A stretch of DNA of 27,281 nt from assembly GCA_011365025.1 (NCBI GenBank), contig RDOF01000038.1, positions 1-27,281 on the forward strand, written 5' to 3'. Position 1 is the stretch's first letter; every line of letters starts with the position of its first letter. Below the pieces are notes generated by a model. It was not told the DNA's origin. It made no database searches and was given only the letters and a program-made list of their open reading frames with translations. The position numbers were made by a program, and so were the translations under genes. Of this stretch, positions 24,304 to 27,281 are shown piece by piece. This DNA comes from Candidatus Thorarchaeota archaeon. GTDB taxonomy: Archaea > Asgardarchaeota > Thorarchaeia > Thorarchaeales > Thorarchaeaceae.

Positions 24304-25506
24304 CTAATAGAATGTCGGCGCTGTTTCCGAAACCCCTTTGGGAGCCTTCATCTTGAGAGTTTCTGAAGGTGGAAGAAGTTCGATGAGCTCGTAGTTCTTG
24401 GAACCCATTCCGAGTTCTTGAGCGTAAGTAGTGACCAAATATGGGTCCTTCATATGCCCATGAATTCTTGCAAAGGGATGCATCTTTTGCTTAGGGTCTA
24501 AATTGAGATTGCGATAATATGGGGGAATCATATGCTCAATGAGACCCTCCTTGGCGATGAGATCCAAAGTTGCCACTTCTACGGCTACGATGTCTCTACT
24601 TCCAAGAATCCCGATGTCATTCACAACATTGGGCAGACCCATCCCCCAGCAATCACAGACTGGTGTGATATCCAATGCAAAGTTGAGAAAGAACATCTTG
24701 TTCTTCTCGAAGGTCTTCAGGACTTCGTTTGCAGACCTCGCCATCAATTCTTGGAAAAGGGCGAAGTTCTCCTGTTTAATGTCAAGGCATCCAACTTCTT
24801 TGTCTGCCTCCATACATTTCCAGCACTGATTGCACATTCCAAAGGCCACAGTAAGCTTGTGCTGCTCTTTATTGTACCTGATAATCCTCTCGGGGCATAC
24901 TCTGACTAGTTTTGTGGCATGCTCAGGTGTGCATTTCTTTGGATCCCAGTAGGGAATGCTAGCCTCCACTCCATGAATTTTGTTCCACCTACTAGGTCCA
25001 TGATAGGCACCCAACGCAATGTTCTTGATGGTTCCTCCAAAGCCGCATGAGTTGTGGCCCTTGGCATGGGCTAGGTCAATCAAGACATCAGCATCTCGCA
25101 AAACACCTCCCATTTCAAGAGTATCAACACTATGAAAATCGAATTTCACCGTAGTTGTGTATCCGTCTTTTACCCCCGCAATCGGAATTATTGGGCATCC
25201 ACAGGTTTCGGATGTGTACCCGCGGTCGGCAGCGTTGTAACAAGCAGTGGGGTTGTCGGTCAAAAAGGGATAGCCACCTGCCTCCTTCACCGCTTTTACT
25301 ATTCGCCGCACAAAAAATACAGGCACTGTTTGATAACCATCATTGAAACCGAGATGCATCTTTATGGCGACTTTGTCCTTCTTTTCGATGGTGGAGAAGT
25401 CAAGCATTTCAACAACTTTGTCCACCTTCGCCGCAAATGAGGCAAACCGTGCAGGATTTCCATTAATGACAGAACCGAAGTACACCTTTGATTTTGCAGG
25501 ACTCAT
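24304..25506 (-). CDS. DUF362-type iron-sulfur protein
   Basis: 400 residues. The DUF362 layout is visible: VAIKMHLGFND near the start, DADVLIDLAHAKGHNSCGFGGTIKN (in two parts of that core), then a Cys-rich ferredoxin-like insert (C192, C204, C225, C228, C231, C240, including CNQCWKC), and a second Cys pair in ITPVCDCWG. Family members are thought to bind Fe-S clusters; their reaction is not established. The ATG at 25506 follows GGAGGGGAT directly; a longer frame to 25539 lacks such a site. It diverges from the two-gene unit at 25615-27281 across about 108 bases. Confidence 0.87.
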   Translation of the reverse strand: MSPAKSKVYFGSVINGNPARFASFAAKVDKVVEMLDFSTIEKKDKVAIKMHLGFNDGYQTVPVFFVRRIVKAVKEAGGYPFLTDNPTACYNAADRGYTSETCGCPIIPIAGVKDGYTTTVKFDFHSVDTLEMGGVLRDADVLIDLAHAKGHNSCGFGGTIKNIALGAYHGPSRWNKIHGVEASIPYWDPKKCTPEHATKLVRVCPERIIRYNKEQHKLTVAFGMCNQCWKCMEADKEVGCLDIKQENFALFQELMARSANEVLKTFEKNKMFFLNFALDITPVCDCWGMGLPNVVNDIGILGSRDIVAVEVATLDLIAKEGLIEHMIPPYYRNLNLDPKQKMHPFARIHGHMKDPYLVTTYAQELGMGSKNYELIELLPPSETLKMKAPKGVSETAPTFY

Positions 25507-25570
25507 ATCCCCTCCATACAACCTGCCAAGTATTAACAATTACCAATTGCGCCCTCACTCTACAAATCAC

Positions 25571-25586
25571 AAAGGAGATATCTATG
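25571..25586 (+). promoter_or_regulatory. Strong ribosome binding site and ATG out of frame with the next gene
   Basis: AAAGGAGATATCTATG carries an ideal site and spacing, but its ATG at 25584 opens a frame that runs antagonistically through the membrane-protein gene and stops at 25760. The encoded 58 residues (His/Arg-rich, no hydrophobic part) look non-coding. A one-base shift near 25610-25625 would join this start to the true gene. Confidence 0.5.
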
Positions 25587-25614
25587 ACAATCCACCTTAA
25601 CCCGGGGATAAACA

Positions 25615-26175
25615 ACGAAGAACAAAGGACTTGTCATCGGCATTCTTCTTTTGATTGCAGGCGGCCCCATTCTCATTTATGGGATGAGTTTGAAAGTTCC
25701 GGAATGGGTCTATCAAAACACGTGGGGGAATACATCCATATCAGAACAGGTTCTGCTTGAGGTTAATTCGTCAGCTCTGCAAGATGATTTCGAGTTCAAT
25801 GACAGCAGACTTCGTATCCAGTCATTCAACACCTCTGAAAAGTTGGTAACAATTACTGTGAATTGCTCAGGATATGGCACGATCTTGAATCACACTCGAG
25901 TTGCAGGTGAAGAGATACCTGGCATTTTGTTCCCCGAGGGCGAGCCACTGGGTTTAGATAGACTTTCATTTGTAATTTCTGCCAAGTACGAAGGAGAGAA
26001 CGCAACGGTTTCCTTCATTGCTTGCGGCCAGACGATTCTGCATGCAGACTATACTGTTGAGCGTATACTTCCAGGATACTATGAGCTTCAGGCAGTGGGA
26101 GCTGTTCTTCTCTTGCTAGGATGCGTCATAACAATCAGTAGCTTTGTTAAAGAATCATCAGTCAAGAAATACTGA
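25615..26175 (+). CDS. Extracytoplasmic protein with N- and C-terminal membrane helices
   Basis: About 186 residues. The N-terminus reads KNKGLVIGILLLIAGGPILIYG, a signal-anchor helix; an extracytoplasmic domain with several N-x-S/T sites follows (NTS, NDS, NTS, NCS, NHT, NAT), and a C-terminal helix (AVGAVLLLLGCVITISSF) precedes a KKY tail. The N-x-S/T sites fit surface N-glycosylation. No ATG, GTG or TTG lies ahead of the first helix except a TTG at 25651 that would cut it in half. I start at ACG (25615, behind GGGGAT); a frameshift from the ATG at 25584 is the alternative. An MFS gene follows 15 bases on. Confidence 0.65.
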   Translation, partial: TKNKGLVIGILLLIAGGPILIYGMSLKVPEWVYQNTWGNTSISEQVLLEVNSSALQDDFEFNDSRLRIQSFNTSEKLVTITVNCSGYGTILNHTRVAGEEIPGILFPEGEPLGLDRLSFVISAKYEGENATVSFIACGQTILHADYTVERILPGYYELQAVGAVLLLLGCVITISSFVKESSVKKY

Positions 26176-26190
26176 ATGCGGAGCTATTGC

Positions 26191-27281
26191 ATGATGGAAG
26201 AACTCGACACCTCTAAAGATGACCCCACCTTGGTTTTTGGAACTGCTTCTTTACTTAATGATGTGAGCTCGGATTTAATTGCACCAATATGGCCAACCTT
26301 CCTCACCACGCAACTGCTCCTAAGTCCGTTTCAGGTACTAGTTGTGGATGGGATGGCTCTAACGGTCACTTCACTATCCAAGCTCGGGGCGGGTTACGCG
26401 TCGGACAAGTTACGCAAGAGAAAGCCGTTCATTACAGCGGGGTATGTACTGTCAATGTTCTCAAGGGTCGGTTTTCTAATTGCTTATGGTTTCTACCAAA
26501 TCCTATTCTGGAAGTCCATGGATCGATTAGGGAAAATTCGCGGACCCCCACGTGATGCCATGTTGGCTACGTCGGTAGCCGAGAATCGGAGAGGTAGAGC
26601 CTTTGGTGTCTTGAGGGCAATGGATTCAGCTGGCGCAGTAATTGGAGCAGTTCTCACATACTACTTGTTCGTCTTTCTTAATTACACCGGAATAATTCTT
26701 CTGTCGGTTATCCCAGCAATTGGGTCTGTCATTCTTATTGCAGCTCTCATAAGGGATGAGCCAGGTAAGAATGTGTTCAAAGGGGTCTCATTCAGAGGAC
26801 TGGACAGGAACCTGAAGATTTTCCTCGTAGCATCGGTCCTTTTTGTTTCCAGTGGTTTTGGATATGCAGAAACGCAGTTGCCACTCCTATACATTCTCTT
26901 TACAGTGGTCTATACTCTCAGTGCGTATCCCTTTGGTAGAGCGTCTGATAGCGTTGGCCGGAAGCCTATCCTAGTCATTGCATTCTTGCTACTTGCTTTC
27001 ACGTCTGGATGGGCCTTCTTCGTTAGTGATTGGCTCACAGTCTTACCCCTCTTCGTCTTTTTTGGATTGTTGAATGGAGCCTTGGACCCCGTTCAAACTT
27101 CACTAATTGCAGATCTGGTGGAAGAAGAGAGACGGTCAAGCATCATTGGAGCTTTTCAAACAGCAATTGGAATTAGCGCATTGCCTGCAGGGATAATCAT
27201 AGGATTCCTTTGGGAAGGATTCGGTGCCTTAATCGCTTTTCAGTATTCATTGGCCCTCGGATTAATGGCCTTGGCCATCCT
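26191..27281 (+). CDS. Major facilitator superfamily transporter, cut by window end
   Basis: An open frame of 363 codons runs to the window edge without a stop. The first half has the loop 2-3 signature GAGYASDKLRKRKP (form GxxxDRxGRR/K), and the second half repeats it as AYPFGRASDSVGRKP, marking the two six-helix MFS bundles. Multiple hydrophobic helices surround both. In the second bundle the stretch SSGFGYAETQLPLLYILF seems about ten residues shorter than in relatives I know. Substrate unknown; drug or metal efflux are typical for this subgroup. The ATG at 26191 has GGAG seven bases upstream, and the gene shares a transcript with the membrane protein before it. Confidence 0.85.
   Translation, partial: MMEELDTSKDDPTLVFGTASLLNDVSSDLIAPIWPTFLTTQLLLSPFQVLVVDGMALTVTSLSKLGAGYASDKLRKRKPFITAGYVLSMFSRVGFLIAYGFYQILFWKSMDRLGKIRGPPRDAMLATSVAENRRGRAFGVLRAMDSAGAVIGAVLTYYLFVFLNYTGIILLSVIPAIGSVILIAALIRDEPGKNVFKGVSFRGLDRNLKIFLVASVLFVSSGFGYAETQLPLLYILFTVVYTLSAYPFGRASDSVGRKPILVIAFLLLAFTSGWAFFVSDWLTVLPLFVFFGLLNGALDPVQTSLIADLVEEERRSSIIGAFQTAIGISALPAGIIIGFLWEGFGALIAFQYSLALGLMALAI

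Noticed and set aside
26289..26555. 88-residue plus-strand frame inside the MFS gene
   Set aside because: It is a shadow frame; the MFS frame across the same bases has membrane helices and two family signatures.

Overview
The window looks archaeal. Promoters carry TATA-like boxes about 45-60 bases ahead of start codons, Shine-Dalgarno sites of the GGAG/GGTG type are common, GTG and TTG starts are frequent, and the protein families are archaeal in character. Two short proteins carry domains best known from eukaryotes: a PARP-type zinc finger (38-703, minus) and a single gelsolin-like domain (14099-14371, plus). Together they suggest an Asgard archaeon, perhaps Thorarchaeota-like given the moderate GC. 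This lineage call is inference; no rRNA, tRNA, CRISPR array, transposase or integrase was seen.

Layout. 38-3038: a PARP-finger protein diverges from a tandem pair of duplicated class I methyltransferases with matching promoters, followed by small membrane ORFs. 3175-4920: adenine deaminase. 4951-7236 (minus): a tight three-gene unit of membrane proteins, two of which have a zinc ribbon plus B-box-like finger ahead of membrane helices. 7473-9416 (plus): an overlooked 54-residue Cys-rich membrane peptide, then a VIT1/CCC1-like transporter and a D-cysteine desulfhydrase-type PLP enzyme one base apart. 9692-13197 (plus): an overlapping MoxR-type AAA+ ATPase and large VWA protein, converging on an unknown gene (13194-13928) so that both stop codons lie in one CTAG. 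14099-14704: the gelsolin-like protein and a winged-helix regulator without a canonical start codon. 14818-17007: an iron-sulfur flavoprotein, a tandem GNAT-like protein, and across a divergent promoter region with a perfect inverted repeat, a ferritin-like protein that has lost most metal ligands.

17370-20489: a metal-dependent amidohydrolase, a secreted C-terminally anchored surface protein with a hairpin terminator, and an SsnA-like amidohydrolase. 20567-22887 (minus): a translationally coupled pair, a HEAT-like protein with a C-terminal winged helix and its Lys-tailed partner. 23039-25506 (minus): an SGNH hydrolase, a coiled-coil protein behind an AT-rich promoter, and a DUF362 iron-sulfur protein. 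25615-27281 (plus): a two-helix extracytoplasmic protein with an anomalous start, then an MFS transporter cut by the window edge.

The least explained parts are the zinc-finger membrane trio, the MoxR-VWA-unknown neighbourhood, the two eukaryote-like domains, and several genes whose best ribosome binding sites lead to non-canonical or out-of-frame starts. All family calls come from reading motifs by eye; no database search was run.
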